The notes under the pieces are model-generated. The model saw nothing but the letters and a program-made list of their open reading frames with translations, was not told the origin of the DNA and searched no databases. A stretch of DNA of 14,470 nt from Clostridiales bacterium UBA7573 (GTDB taxonomy: Bacteria; Bacillota; Clostridia; Oscillospirales; CAG-272), in assembly GCA_002477905.1 (NCBI GenBank), contig DLLB01000099.1:9050-23519 (forward strand), written 5' to 3'. Both the position numbers and the translations under genes were made by a program. Shown here in pieces: positions 1-5,519 of the stretch; the first letter of the stretch is position 1, and the number at the start of each line of letters is the position of its first letter.

Positions 1-554
1 TATGAGATGAGTGTAAGGATAAAAAACAAGGATGTAAATACAATTATCAGGATTTTATATACGGTTTGTGACTTCTTTTTGCTTTCCTTTAATGTAGGAG
101 ATTCTTCATATATGGAGCAAAAAATACCATGTATTATGGCAATGATAAATTCTAATATCATGGGAACATATGCGCCGGAAGAAGTCTTATATCCTTTAAA
201 ATTCATAAATATTGAGACAGAAAATCCTAAAATAAAAAATACAGAACAGATGAAAAAATGAAATAATACTGTTTGCTTTCCAGCAGTAACTGGAACTTCC
301 TGCTTTTTCAAAAAAGGAACCAGCGATTTTATGAATTTAAATATTGCTACCATAAACAGTACAATCATCAAACTGGAAGCAACCATGTTTACGATAGATT
401 CAATATTATAGCTCTCCACATGAAAAGTAGAAAAAACCGTCACGCGCGCCGCTGTCGGTTCCTCAATACTATAAAACGGAATTATAAAAAGCGACAGCAA
501 TACCAGCATACTTATGATTTGCAGGCAAAAAATGGGAATTGTTCGTTTCGTCAT
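1..554 (-). CDS. Multi-pass membrane protein of unknown function (3' end beyond the left edge)
   Basis: Seen: an open minus-strand frame from an ATG at 554 to the window edge with no stop, giving 184 residues. I chose this ATG because AGGATGG (563-569) lies 8 bases upstream; an in-frame ATG at 566 is the alternative but has no spaced Shine-Dalgarno site. The protein starts MTKRTIPIFC and has about five hydrophobic segments (roughly residues 6-28, 57-75, 96-117, 130-149, 168-184), joined by short Lys-rich loops such as KSKKKS-type stretches near 158-162. I recognise no family or catalytic motif. The gene is much richer in A+T than everything from 1878 onward, which suggests horizontal acquisition. 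It lies directly downstream of the invertible segment at 580-767, so its expression is probably phase-variable (inference). Plus-strand reading frames over the same bases lack Shine-Dalgarno sites and protein-like composition and are shadows. Confidence 0.75.
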   Translation of the reverse strand, partial: MTKRTIPIFCLQIISMLVLLSLFIIPFYSIEEPTAARVTVFSTFHVESYNIESIVNMVASSLMIVLFMVAIFKFIKSLVPFLKKQEVPVTAGKQTVLFHFFICSVFFILGFSVSIFMNFKGYKTSSGAYVPMILEFIIAIIHGIFCSIYEESPTLKESKKKSQTVYKILIIVFTSLFFILTLIS

Positions 555-569
555 CAGAATTACCATCCT

Positions 570-620
570 ATCCAATGTTTTTTACATCTATTGTTATAAT
601 AGGCGTAAAAAACATTGGAT
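570..620. repeat. 16-base perfect dyad straddling the left inversion junction
   Basis: ATCCAATGTTTTTTAC (570-585) and its exact reverse complement (605-620) are separated by 19 bases that contain most of the left inverted repeat. The left arm starts outside the switch and the right arm lies inside it. The stem-loop can therefore form only in the orientation shown here. In a leftward transcript it would end immediately before the AGGATGG ribosome-binding site of the membrane gene. On the plus strand it is followed by four T residues. Confidence 0.7.
580..603 (-). repeat. Left inverted repeat of the invertible segment
   Basis: Read on the minus strand, this 24-base arm begins CCTATTATAACAAT, has A at position 15, and ends GATGTAAAA. 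It matches the right arm (744-767) at 23 of 24 positions in opposite orientation. It lies between the membrane gene's Shine-Dalgarno site and the promoter-bearing interior. Confidence 0.85.
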
Positions 621-698
621 TTTTGAAAACTGGTGTATAAAAATGCGCGCGAATTTAACATTTTAGAAAATATTTTTATATAAAATTTGTAAAAATGC

Positions 699-727
699 TT
701 GCATTCCCCCAAATTTTGTGATACAAT
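699..727 (+). promoter_or_regulatory. Promoter inside the invertible segment, currently pointing right
   Basis: Seen: TTGCAT (699-704), a 17-base spacer, and TACAAT (722-727), a good sigma-A promoter. In the orientation given there is no plus-strand gene downstream; it would transcribe antisense to the recombinase. The minus strand of the segment has no comparably good promoter, so the only strong promoter points away from the membrane gene. If flipped, it would sit about 59 bases ahead of the ATG at 554. Confidence 0.65.
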
Positions 728-743
728 TAGGAAGAAAATCACA

Positions 744-767
744 CCTATTATAACAATTGATGTAAAA
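744..767 (+). repeat. Right inverted repeat of the invertible segment
   Basis: Read on the plus strand, this 24-base arm begins CCTATTATAACAAT, has T at position 15, and ends GATGTAAAA. It is the mirror copy of 580-603. Its last base touches the recombinase stop codon (768-770), so the recombinase gene begins exactly where the switch ends. Confidence 0.85.
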
Positions 768-1691
768 TTACAACAGCTTTCCGAGTCGGTTCATCATGTC
801 ATGTTTGTGTGGCATAAGGCTATGTACATAGCGGTTCAGTGTGACCGTCGGGTTCTTATGTCCCAACAACTCCGCCAAAGTTTTGACATCCATTCCGCAT
901 TCCAATGCGCGGGTTGCAAAGGTATGCCGCAGGGCATGAAAGCCGCGATGCGGAATTCCCAATTTGCGTAGCAAAAGTGTAAAACTGGCTTGATATGACC
1001 GCACCGGAATCACTTTCTCCCCACCGACCACATATCCGGTCGGATTTTTTTGTTTCATCTCCCGCAAAATCGGTAAAAGCTGTTTCGGAAGCGGAATAAC
1101 GCGGTTGGAATGTTTCGTTTTCGGGGATTCGATTTGACGGTAATACATACCATCTTTTTTGCTGTCATGGCAGGACTTGCGGACAGTCAACTCGCCCGTA
1201 GCAAAGTCTATATCGCTCCATTCCATGGCAAGCAGTTCGCCAATGCGCAAACCGGTATACAGGCATACGAGGATTCCCCGCATTTTAACGCGCCGGTCAG
1301 AAAGCGCCGTCTGCTCCAGTTTTTTCTGCTCTGCTAAGGAAAAGCACGACACCTGTTTTTCCTCCATGCGCGGTCGTTTGACCTGATTCGCAATATACTC
1401 CGATACATATCCCAAATTGCATGCGGTTTTCAAGGCAGTCTGCATGACGGTCAGAATGGCGTTAACCGAATTCGGAGACAAACCTTTGCCGTTTTGCAGA
1501 TTGCCGCATGCGGACAATTCCGAAGTGAATTTTTGCAGCGTGACCGGTGTGATTTCATGCAACTCCAAACTCCCGAACGTCGGAATCAGATGCTGTTTTA
1601 CGATGTCCCCATATCGTTGAAAAGTCCGTGCTTTTGCGGTTGGTTTGACAGTATGCGCCAACCACTCCATAAGAAATGCTGTTGTGTTCAT
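768..1691 (-). CDS. Tyrosine recombinase/integrase (likely DNA invertase of the adjacent switch)
   Basis: This is a site-specific recombinase of the phage integrase/Xer family, 307 residues and full length. An N-terminal SAM-like DNA-binding domain spans about residues 1-105, and the catalytic domain about 115-300. All catalytic residues are visible: Arg149 (TGLRIGE), Lys191, His252 and Arg255 (HALRH), His278 (LLGHKNP) and nucleophile Tyr288 (NRYVH). The start is the ATG at 1691, with AAAGGAAG ending 6 bases upstream. A longer frame back to 1829 is open but carries no such site and is probably leader. No excisionase, phage or conjugation gene is visible beside it. Its 3' end abuts the inverted repeat at 744-767, so its most likely job is flipping that segment (inference). 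The alternative is the integrase of an acquired island extending left of the window. Confidence 0.9.
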   Translation of the reverse strand: MNTTAFLMEWLAHTVKPTAKARTFQRYGDIVKQHLIPTFGSLELHEITPVTLQKFTSELSACGNLQNGKGLSPNSVNAILTVMQTALKTACNLGYVSEYIANQVKRPRMEEKQVSCFSLAEQKKLEQTALSDRRVKMRGILVCLYTGLRIGELLAMEWSDIDFATGELTVRKSCHDSKKDGMYYRQIESPKTKHSNRVIPLPKQLLPILREMKQKNPTGYVVGGEKVIPVRSYQASFTLLLRKLGIPHRGFHALRHTFATRALECGMDVKTLAELLGHKNPTVTLNRYVHSLMPHKHDMMNRLGKLL

Positions 1692-1719
1692 TGTTTGCTT
1701 CCTTTCCAGAAAACAAAGC

Positions 1720-1779
1720 GCCGCAGGAGAGGAATGTCCGACGCGACAGCTCTTTTTGTTTTCCATTTGCGTCTGCGGC
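1720..1779 (-). repeat. Dyad in the recombinase leader
   Basis: GCCGCAG (1720-1726) and CTGCGGC (1773-1779) are perfect 7-base complements bounding a 60-base stretch in the untranslated leader of the recombinase gene, ending about 28 bases before its ATG. It could form a leader hairpin or be a protein-binding dyad. No function is shown by the sequence. Confidence 0.4.
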
Positions 1780-1796
1780 ACTTTGACATGCATTCT

Positions 1797-1805
1797 ATTG
1801 TAACA
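1797..1805 (-). promoter_or_regulatory. Possible extended -10 promoter of the recombinase
   Basis: On the minus strand TGT precedes TACAAT (1802 to 1797), an extended -10 (TGn-TACAAT) about 105 bases upstream of the recombinase ATG. There is no recognisable -35 at 16-18 bases. The site falls just after the hairpin at 1815-1852, where a new transcript would be expected. Confidence 0.35.
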
Positions 1806-1814
1806 CAACAAAGG

Positions 1815-1852
1815 AGCGGTCGTTTCCATCCTTACGGGTGAAAACGACCGCT
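1815..1852 (-). terminator. Hairpin terminator after the TetR-GNAT gene
   Basis: On the minus strand an 11-base perfect stem (AGCGGTCGTTT pairing with its complement) continues with six more pairs, including one T-G wobble and interrupted by a single C-A mismatch, to a GTAA (GNRA-type) loop. The GNRA loop appears only on the minus strand, the direction in which the upstream gene ends (stop at 1878-1880). The T tract after the stem is weak (CTCCTTTGTTG), so termination efficiency is uncertain. Confidence 0.6.
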
Positions 1853-1877
1853 TTCTTCTGATTTGGATTCTGTTTGG

Positions 1878-3146
1878 TTAAAACAACTGTCCCGGTAACT
1901 TCAACTTTTCTTTTTTCGGAAAAGTCGCTTCAAAGGCTTGAAAGCCCTCCGGATCCTTTTCGCATACAAAGTATCCCGCCGGATCGTGGTAGGTTCCGGA
2001 AATGCCGTCCAAAAAGCCCGCTTGCAGTTCTTTAATCAAGAAATAATCTGCATCCGGATCGTCCGCATAGCGAATTCCTTTCGTTTTTGCAGGCACAAAT
2101 CCGGACTTGCCGTAAAAATCAATATTCCCGGTAATCGCCAAGGCGCCTGCGCCCCAATCCTTTGCTTTTTGCATGGAGGTATCGAGCAGATATTTCCCAT
2201 AGCCTTTCCGCTTATATGCCGGTGCGATACTGATCGGTCCGAACGTCAGAATCGGTAGTTTTCGCCCATCCGCACAGAGAATTTCGGAACGCACATAAAT
2301 GACCTGTCCGATCATTTCCCCACCCTTCTCCATTACCAGATCCAGTTCCGGCACAAACGCCGGATCGTTCCGATAGCAATGCAACACATAATGCTCCCGG
2401 CAACCGGGGCAATATACGTTCCAGAATGCCTCTCTGGTCAGATTTTCGGTGGTTCGATAATCTTTTGGTTCTTCCAATCGAATGCTCACATCTTGTTTCA
2501 TAAAACTTGTCTCCTTCTTCTCCTTATAATTTTGATTTTTTACATCGGCTTCCACCCGTTCGATAAACCGGTCGATATGCGCTTTCAGCAAAGGGAGCGC
2601 CGATTCCCGGCGGGTTTCGTCGTCGTACACACTGTAAAGAAAAAACATCGGTCCGTAAAAAGAAAGCGCCATTTGCCGTGCGGACGCTTCGCTGTCGCAA
2701 AAGTCGCGGAAGATCGCCGTCATATACTCCGCAGGTCCTGACACAAGATAATTCTGATACAGAGCCGCCATTTGGGGATCCCGATATTGGGCAAGCGTCA
2801 GCATCTTCCGAAAATCGGAAGGAAACGGCTCTTTGGTCCAATAATCAAACTGTGCAATGGTATACGCACGGATTTCCGCAAGCGACGGGGGGCACTCGGT
2901 CGGCACAGATGCATCCGGCACTTCTGTGGGCATTGCATACTGTTTCGCCTGCTCCGCATCTTTCTCGCCCATGCGCCGGAGAATGCTGTCCAATATCTCC
3001 TGTTTCCCTGTAAAATGCTTATATAGTGCAGCTTTCGTAATTCCAAGCCGCGCGGCGATGTCCCCCATAGAAGTACCCAAATAACCGTTTTGTGCAAACA
3101 GTTCCAATGAAATCTGTAAAATGCGCTCTTTGGTATCGGTTCGCAA
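1878..3146 (-). CDS. TetR-family repressor fused in frame to a GNAT N-acetyltransferase
   Basis: The protein has 422 residues from the TTG at 3146. Residues 1-215 are a complete TetR regulator, with the DNA-binding helix-turn-helix near 26-45 (MGDIAARLGITKAALYKHF). Residues 216-422 are a YhbS-like GNAT acetyltransferase with the acetyl-CoA loop RKGYGK. I preferred TTG 3146 because AAGGGG (3155-3160) sits 8 bases upstream, whereas the ATG at 3188 falls at or before the predicted transcription start (~3184). The linker codes over two Shine-Dalgarno-like AAGGAG sequences (2511-2516, 2521-2526), and an in-frame ATG (2501) follows the nearer one by 9 bases. The acetyltransferase may therefore also be made as a separate 207-residue protein. 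TetR regulators normally end near 200 residues, so this looks like a two-gene operon that lost its intergenic stop. The regulator probably represses its own promoter at 3191-3219. The substrate of the acetyltransferase is not evident. Confidence 0.85.
   Translation of the reverse strand: MRTDTKERILQISLELFAQNGYLGTSMGDIAARLGITKAALYKHFTGKQEILDSILRRMGEKDAEQAKQYAMPTEVPDASVPTECPPSLAEIRAYTIAQFDYWTKEPFPSDFRKMLTLAQYRDPQMAALYQNYLVSGPAEYMTAIFRDFCDSEASARQMALSFYGPMFFLYSVYDDETRRESALPLLKAHIDRFIERVEADVKNQNYKEKKETSFMKQDVSIRLEEPKDYRTTENLTREAFWNVYCPGCREHYVLHCYRNDPAFVPELDLVMEKGGEMIGQVIYVRSEILCADGRKLPILTFGPISIAPAYKRKGYGKYLLDTSMQKAKDWGAGALAITGNIDFYGKSGFVPAKTKGIRYADDPDADYFLIKELQAGFLDGISGTYHDPAGYFVCEKDPEGFQAFEATFPKKEKLKLPGQLF
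2499..2526 (-). promoter_or_regulatory. Internal ribosome-binding site and start for the GNAT half
   Basis: Within the TetR-GNAT frame, two AAGGAG boxes (2521-2526 and 2511-2516) precede an in-frame ATG (2499-2501). The second box is spaced 9 bases from it. The start yields MKQDVSIRLE, the natural beginning of the acetyltransferase. There is no stop codon between the two halves, so internal initiation would add to, not replace, the fusion protein. Confidence 0.65.
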
Positions 3147-3169
3147 AGGAAATTCCCCTTTTTTATAAA

Positions 3170-3219
3170 GTAACCGTTCGGTCACCATCTATTATAGTGA
3201 CCGAACGGTTACTTGTCAA
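3170..3219 (-). promoter_or_regulatory. Consensus promoter with two TetR-type operators
   Basis: On the minus strand TTGACA (3214-3219), a 17-base spacer and TATAAT (3191-3196) form a perfect sigma-A promoter. The 16-base site at 3197-3212 (GTAACCGTTCGGTCAC on the minus strand) fills the spacer. An exact inverted copy lies at 3170-3185, just past the start of transcription. Each copy is itself a near palindrome of form GTnACCGnnCGGTnAC, as expected for a TetR dimer. Binding would block both RNA polymerase entry and escape, consistent with tight autorepression of the TetR-GNAT gene. Confidence 0.85.
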
Positions 3220-3303
3220 GAGGTTTTTTCATTTTTCTCAAATTTTTTTATAATTCTTTGAAAAATATCGTTTTCAGAGGCCTGTAAGCGCGGCGGCAAA
3301 CAG

Positions 3304-3345
3304 AAAAAGGCACTTGTCTCCAAAATGGAGGCAAGTGCCTTTTTT
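3304..3345. terminator. Bidirectional terminator after the TIGR04086-like gene
   Basis: A 14-pair stem (AGGCACTTG at 3308-3316 with CAAGTGCCT at 3332-3340, extended inward by a wobble and CTCC/GGAG) has a 5-base loop. It is flanked by A and T runs on both sides, so it works in either direction. It ends the minus-strand gene that stops at 3359 and insulates it from the TetR promoter. Confidence 0.85.
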
Positions 3346-3358
3346 CTATGCACCCGAT

Positions 3359-3787
3359 TTATGCCTGATACTTTTTGGCAAACTGCTTGCGCAGTTTTTT
3401 GGGAGATACCCGTTTTTTTCCGTCCTTTTTGGCACTGCACAGCCATGCGCCGGCAAGCGCCGCCAAAAGATCGGCACCGCAAAGGATTCCGCGCTGCAAC
3501 CAGGTCGTTTGCGCGGCGCCAAAGCACAGCGATCCGCAAAGCACGATCAAAAGCTGAATCACGCCGCACAATAGTCCGCAAAACAAGGGCGATTGCGTAT
3601 GTCGTGCCCCCATAAATCCGGCAGTAAAACCGCAAAGGAGCATAGAAAGACTGCCGTACAGCGTCAGATGTTCCATCGGATGCGGGCTTCGCCATGCAAG
3701 CAGGCAAAATACCAACAGCAATCCGAGTGCAACGGCAAATGCCAGCAGGATCGCTTTCACAAAATGAAAGATCTTTCCCGTTTCCAC
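3359..3787 (-). CDS. TIGR04086-like four-helix membrane protein
   Basis: This small integral membrane protein (142 residues) has about four hydrophobic helices, a Gly-rich helix (GFTAGFMGARHT) and a strongly basic C-terminal tail (KKDGKKRVSPKKLRK). Size, helix pattern and the GF.AG..GAR-type motif fit the TIGR04086/YrzE family of Firmicutes, whose function is unknown and whose genes often lie near yajC. Here yajC is 4.3 kb away. I place the start at GTG 3787 because GAGGTGG precedes it by 5 bases. GTG 3796, three codons earlier, is the alternative but its Shine-Dalgarno-like sequence abuts the codon. A bidirectional terminator follows the stop. Confidence 0.7.
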   Translation of the reverse strand: METGKIFHFVKAILLAFAVALGLLLVFCLLAWRSPHPMEHLTLYGSLSMLLCGFTAGFMGARHTQSPLFCGLLCGVIQLLIVLCGSLCFGAAQTTWLQRGILCGADLLAALAGAWLCSAKKDGKKRVSPKKLRKQFAKKYQA

Positions 3788-3844
3788 AAAATCCACCTCA
3801 CCGTTTCCGTTTTACTGCATTCTATGCGGCGATGGGACAAAGTA

Positions 3845-3850
3845 TGTCAA
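3845..3850 (-). promoter_or_regulatory. Possible -35 box for the TIGR04086-like gene
   Basis: A perfect TTGACA on the minus strand lies between the symporter stop (3863) and the start of the small membrane protein. The nearest -10 candidates are poor: CATAGA at 18 bases, or TAGAAT at 20. The gene may instead be read through from the symporter, because no terminator is visible between the two genes. Confidence 0.3.
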
Positions 3851-3862
3851 GGGAGAGGAAAC

Positions 3863-5338
3863 TCACTGCGGCGTGGTCTGCTCCGTCTGCTGTGTGGAAA
3901 CGGCAACCGGCTCTGCTTCTGCCTGCTCCGCGTCTTTCTGCGTTTTGGAATCTTTCCGATGATGTGCGCGGGCAGTGACCGTTACCAATCCGGTCAAAAC
4001 CACCAGTGCCAGTACGTTCGGAAGAACCATCAGTTGATTGAACATGTCAGTCAGCTCCCATACCAGATCGTTCGACAGACAGGAACCAAGGAAAATAAAT
4101 CCGATGCTGATGACGGAATAGATCAGAACGGATTTTTTCCCGAACAGATACTGCATATTGATCTTTCCAAATAAATTCCAGCCAAGGATCGTGGAAAACG
4201 CAAAGAACAGCAGGCAAACTGCGATAAAAATATTACCGAACGTTTCACCGAACACACTGCCGAATGCAAGCTGTGCCATATTGGTTTTGGCAACGCCGTC
4301 CGGCACACCGCCCGCAACACCTGCCGCAAGAATCCCGTCTTTGGTATACAACGTGGAAATCACGACAAGCGCGGTCATAGTCAGCACGATAAACGTATCA
4401 ATGAACACCCCGATCATCGCAACGACCCCCTGTTCATGCGGATCCTTCACGTTTGCCATCGCGTGGGCATGCGGTGTGGAGCCCATGCCGGCTTCATTGG
4501 AAAACAATCCGCGTTTTACGCCTTGGCTGATCGCGGTTTTGATTGCATAACCGACCGAACCGCCGATGACCGCGTTCGGCACAAATGCATACTTGAAGAT
4601 CATGCCGAAGGTTGCCGGAAGATAGGGGAGGCGGCAACAGAGCAACACAATTCCGCCAAGTATGTACAACACTGCCATCAAAGGCACGATTTTCTCTGTC
4701 ACGGAAGCAATCCGTTGTACCCCGCCGAGGAAGATGAACGCCGCAAGCACGGTAATTACAATGCCCACGCCCCATGCCGGAAAGCCGAAAGCCGTATGGA
4801 AAGTTTCACCGATGGAATTGGACTGTACCATCGCCCCCATAAAGCCGAGCGCCAAAATGGTCGCAACTGCAAAAAATCCGGCAAGAATTTTTCCGAATTT
4901 GTTCGGAAATGCTTTTTTGATGTAATAAACAGGACCGCCCAAAACCGTGCCGTCCTCGCTGACCGTCCGCGTCTTTTGTGCCAGGACCGCTTCCGCATAG
5001 ATCGTTGCCATCCCGAAAAAGGCGATGATCCACATCCAAAAGATCGCGCCGGGACCGCCGATCAGAATTGCGCCGCAGGCGCCGACAATATTACCGGTAC
5101 CGACCTGCGCCGCGATTGCGGTCGTAAGCGCTTGGAAAGACGTCAGGCCGGATTTTTGTTTTCCGCCGTTGAGAGAAAGTTCTCCGAAAAATTTCCGCAT
5201 TCCCTCTCCGAAACAACGTACCTGTACAAAACGCGTCTTGATGGTATACCACAGTCCCACGCCCACAAGCAGGGCGATGAGAATATAGTCGGAAAGATAG
5301 GAATTGATCGTTTGCACAATTTTCAGAATGGTGTCCAT
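3863..5338 (-). CDS. Na+:alanine/glycine symporter, AGCS family
   Basis: This inner-membrane sodium-coupled importer of alanine or glycine is complete at 491 residues. Family hallmarks seen are ALTTAIAAQVGTGNIVG (about residues 70-86) and RGLFSNEAGMGSTPHAHA (near 300), plus about ten or more hydrophobic helices. The C-terminal tail is polar and rich in Gln/Glu/Thr. The start is the ATG at 5338, preceded by GGAGG (5344-5348); an upstream in-frame extension to 5398 runs through a terminator hairpin and is not coding. The glycine riboswitch in its leader indicates that glycine is at least one physiological substrate. Its own promoter, riboswitch and terminators make it a separate regulated unit. 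Confidence 0.93.
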   Translation of the reverse strand: MDTILKIVQTINSYLSDYILIALLVGVGLWYTIKTRFVQVRCFGEGMRKFFGELSLNGGKQKSGLTSFQALTTAIAAQVGTGNIVGACGAILIGGPGAIFWMWIIAFFGMATIYAEAVLAQKTRTVSEDGTVLGGPVYYIKKAFPNKFGKILAGFFAVATILALGFMGAMVQSNSIGETFHTAFGFPAWGVGIVITVLAAFIFLGGVQRIASVTEKIVPLMAVLYILGGIVLLCCRLPYLPATFGMIFKYAFVPNAVIGGSVGYAIKTAISQGVKRGLFSNEAGMGSTPHAHAMANVKDPHEQGVVAMIGVFIDTFIVLTMTALVVISTLYTKDGILAAGVAGGVPDGVAKTNMAQLAFGSVFGETFGNIFIAVCLLFFAFSTILGWNLFGKINMQYLFGKKSVLIYSVISIGFIFLGSCLSNDLVWELTDMFNQLMVLPNVLALVVLTGLVTVTARAHHRKDSKTQKDAEQAEAEPVAVSTQQTEQTTPQ

Positions 5339-5370
5339 GGGTTCCTCCGTAAAAAGAAAATAATGAAAAG

Positions 5371-5393
5371 AAAAAAGCCGCCGATCCGGCGAC
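5371..5393 (-). terminator. Leader terminator just ahead of the symporter gene
   Basis: On the minus strand GTCGCCGGATCGGCGGC forms a 7-pair stem with a 3-base loop, followed by six T residues and TTTTC-rich sequence. It lies between the riboswitch and the symporter ribosome-binding site, where an expression platform is expected. Confidence 0.7.
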
Positions 5394-5402
5394 TCCAAAG
5401 AG

Positions 5403-5442
5403 AAAAAAGCGTCCGTTTCTTTTTACAAAGAATGCGACACGC
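5403..5442 (-). terminator. First leader hairpin with T run, overlapping riboswitch P1
   Basis: On the minus strand the bases from 5442 (GCGTGTC) pair with GGACGC ending at 5409, and TTCTTT pairs with AAAGAA inside. Six T residues follow (5403-5408). The GC at its base is shared with the 3' side of the aptamer P1 helix (CAGAGC, 5441-5446). Aptamer folding and this terminator should therefore compete, suggesting that glycine switches transcription ON (inference). Confidence 0.55.
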
Positions 5443-5519
5443 TCTGTCCTTTTGCCTGAGAGATTCGACGGCAATCACCGTCTTGCACCTTCGGCACCCG
5501 TTTCGGGATTCTCCAGAGC
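5441..5519 (-). promoter_or_regulatory. Glycine riboswitch aptamer
   Basis: On the minus strand the conserved glycine-aptamer core is present: P1 GCTCTG (5514-5519) with CAGAGC (5441-5446), a CCCG/CGGG hairpin, the GCCGAAGG.GCAA element, a GACGG/CCGTC hairpin, and the diagnostic CTCTCAGGCAAAAGGAC. I see one clear aptamer. The ~55 bases upstream do not show a second full core, so this appears to be a singleton rather than a tandem pair. It controls the AGCS symporter downstream, a recognised target of this riboswitch class. Confidence 0.92.

Larger units (their letters stand above)
580..767. other. Candidate invertible promoter segment (phase-variation switch)
   Basis: Seen: two 24-base inverted repeats (580-603, 744-767) with one mismatch enclose 140 bases of AT-rich DNA. 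Inside is a plus-strand promoter (699-727). A membrane-protein gene starts 25 bases beyond the left repeat. A tyrosine recombinase stop codon abuts the right repeat. Known: tyrosine recombinases flip short promoter-bearing segments between inverted repeats in gut Firmicutes and Bacteroidetes (for example C. difficile RecV sites and E. coli fim). Inference: inversion maps position p to 1347-p, which places the -10 at 620-625 and the start of transcription near 613 on the minus strand. The leader to the 554 ATG would then be about 59 bases. As drawn, the switch is OFF for the membrane gene. A MITE-like element is the main alternative. Confidence 0.7.

Noticed and set aside
7..599. Two plus-strand reading frames (7-261 and 273-599)
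   Set aside because: They lie opposite a minus-strand frame with a good ribosome-binding site, a membrane-protein pattern and no stop to the window edge. Neither has a Shine-Dalgarno site or convincing composition.
560..742. A 60-codon minus-strand frame across the invertible segment
   Set aside because: It spans the inverted repeat and promoter, lacks a ribosome-binding site and has no protein-like pattern.
580..767. A MITE or small insertion element
   Set aside because: No convincing target-site duplication is visible (only T/A-rich flanks). The internal promoter, adjacent recombinase and placement before a gene fit an invertible promoter better. It is kept as the main alternative.
1..1870. 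Edge of a prophage or integrative conjugative element
   Set aside because: The recombinase could be an element integrase, but no direct-repeat att sites, excisionase, relaxase or phage genes are visible in the window. Sequence to the left would be needed.
3147..3188. ATG 3188 as the start of the TetR-GNAT gene
   Set aside because: It lies about at or upstream of the transcription start predicted from the perfect promoter, overlaps the operator region and has no ribosome-binding site. TTG 3146 has one.
3226..3254. Plus-strand promoter TTTTCA-17-TATAAT
   Set aside because: The spacing is right but it lies in an A/T-rich run, faces a bidirectional terminator 50 bases on, and has no plus-strand gene downstream.
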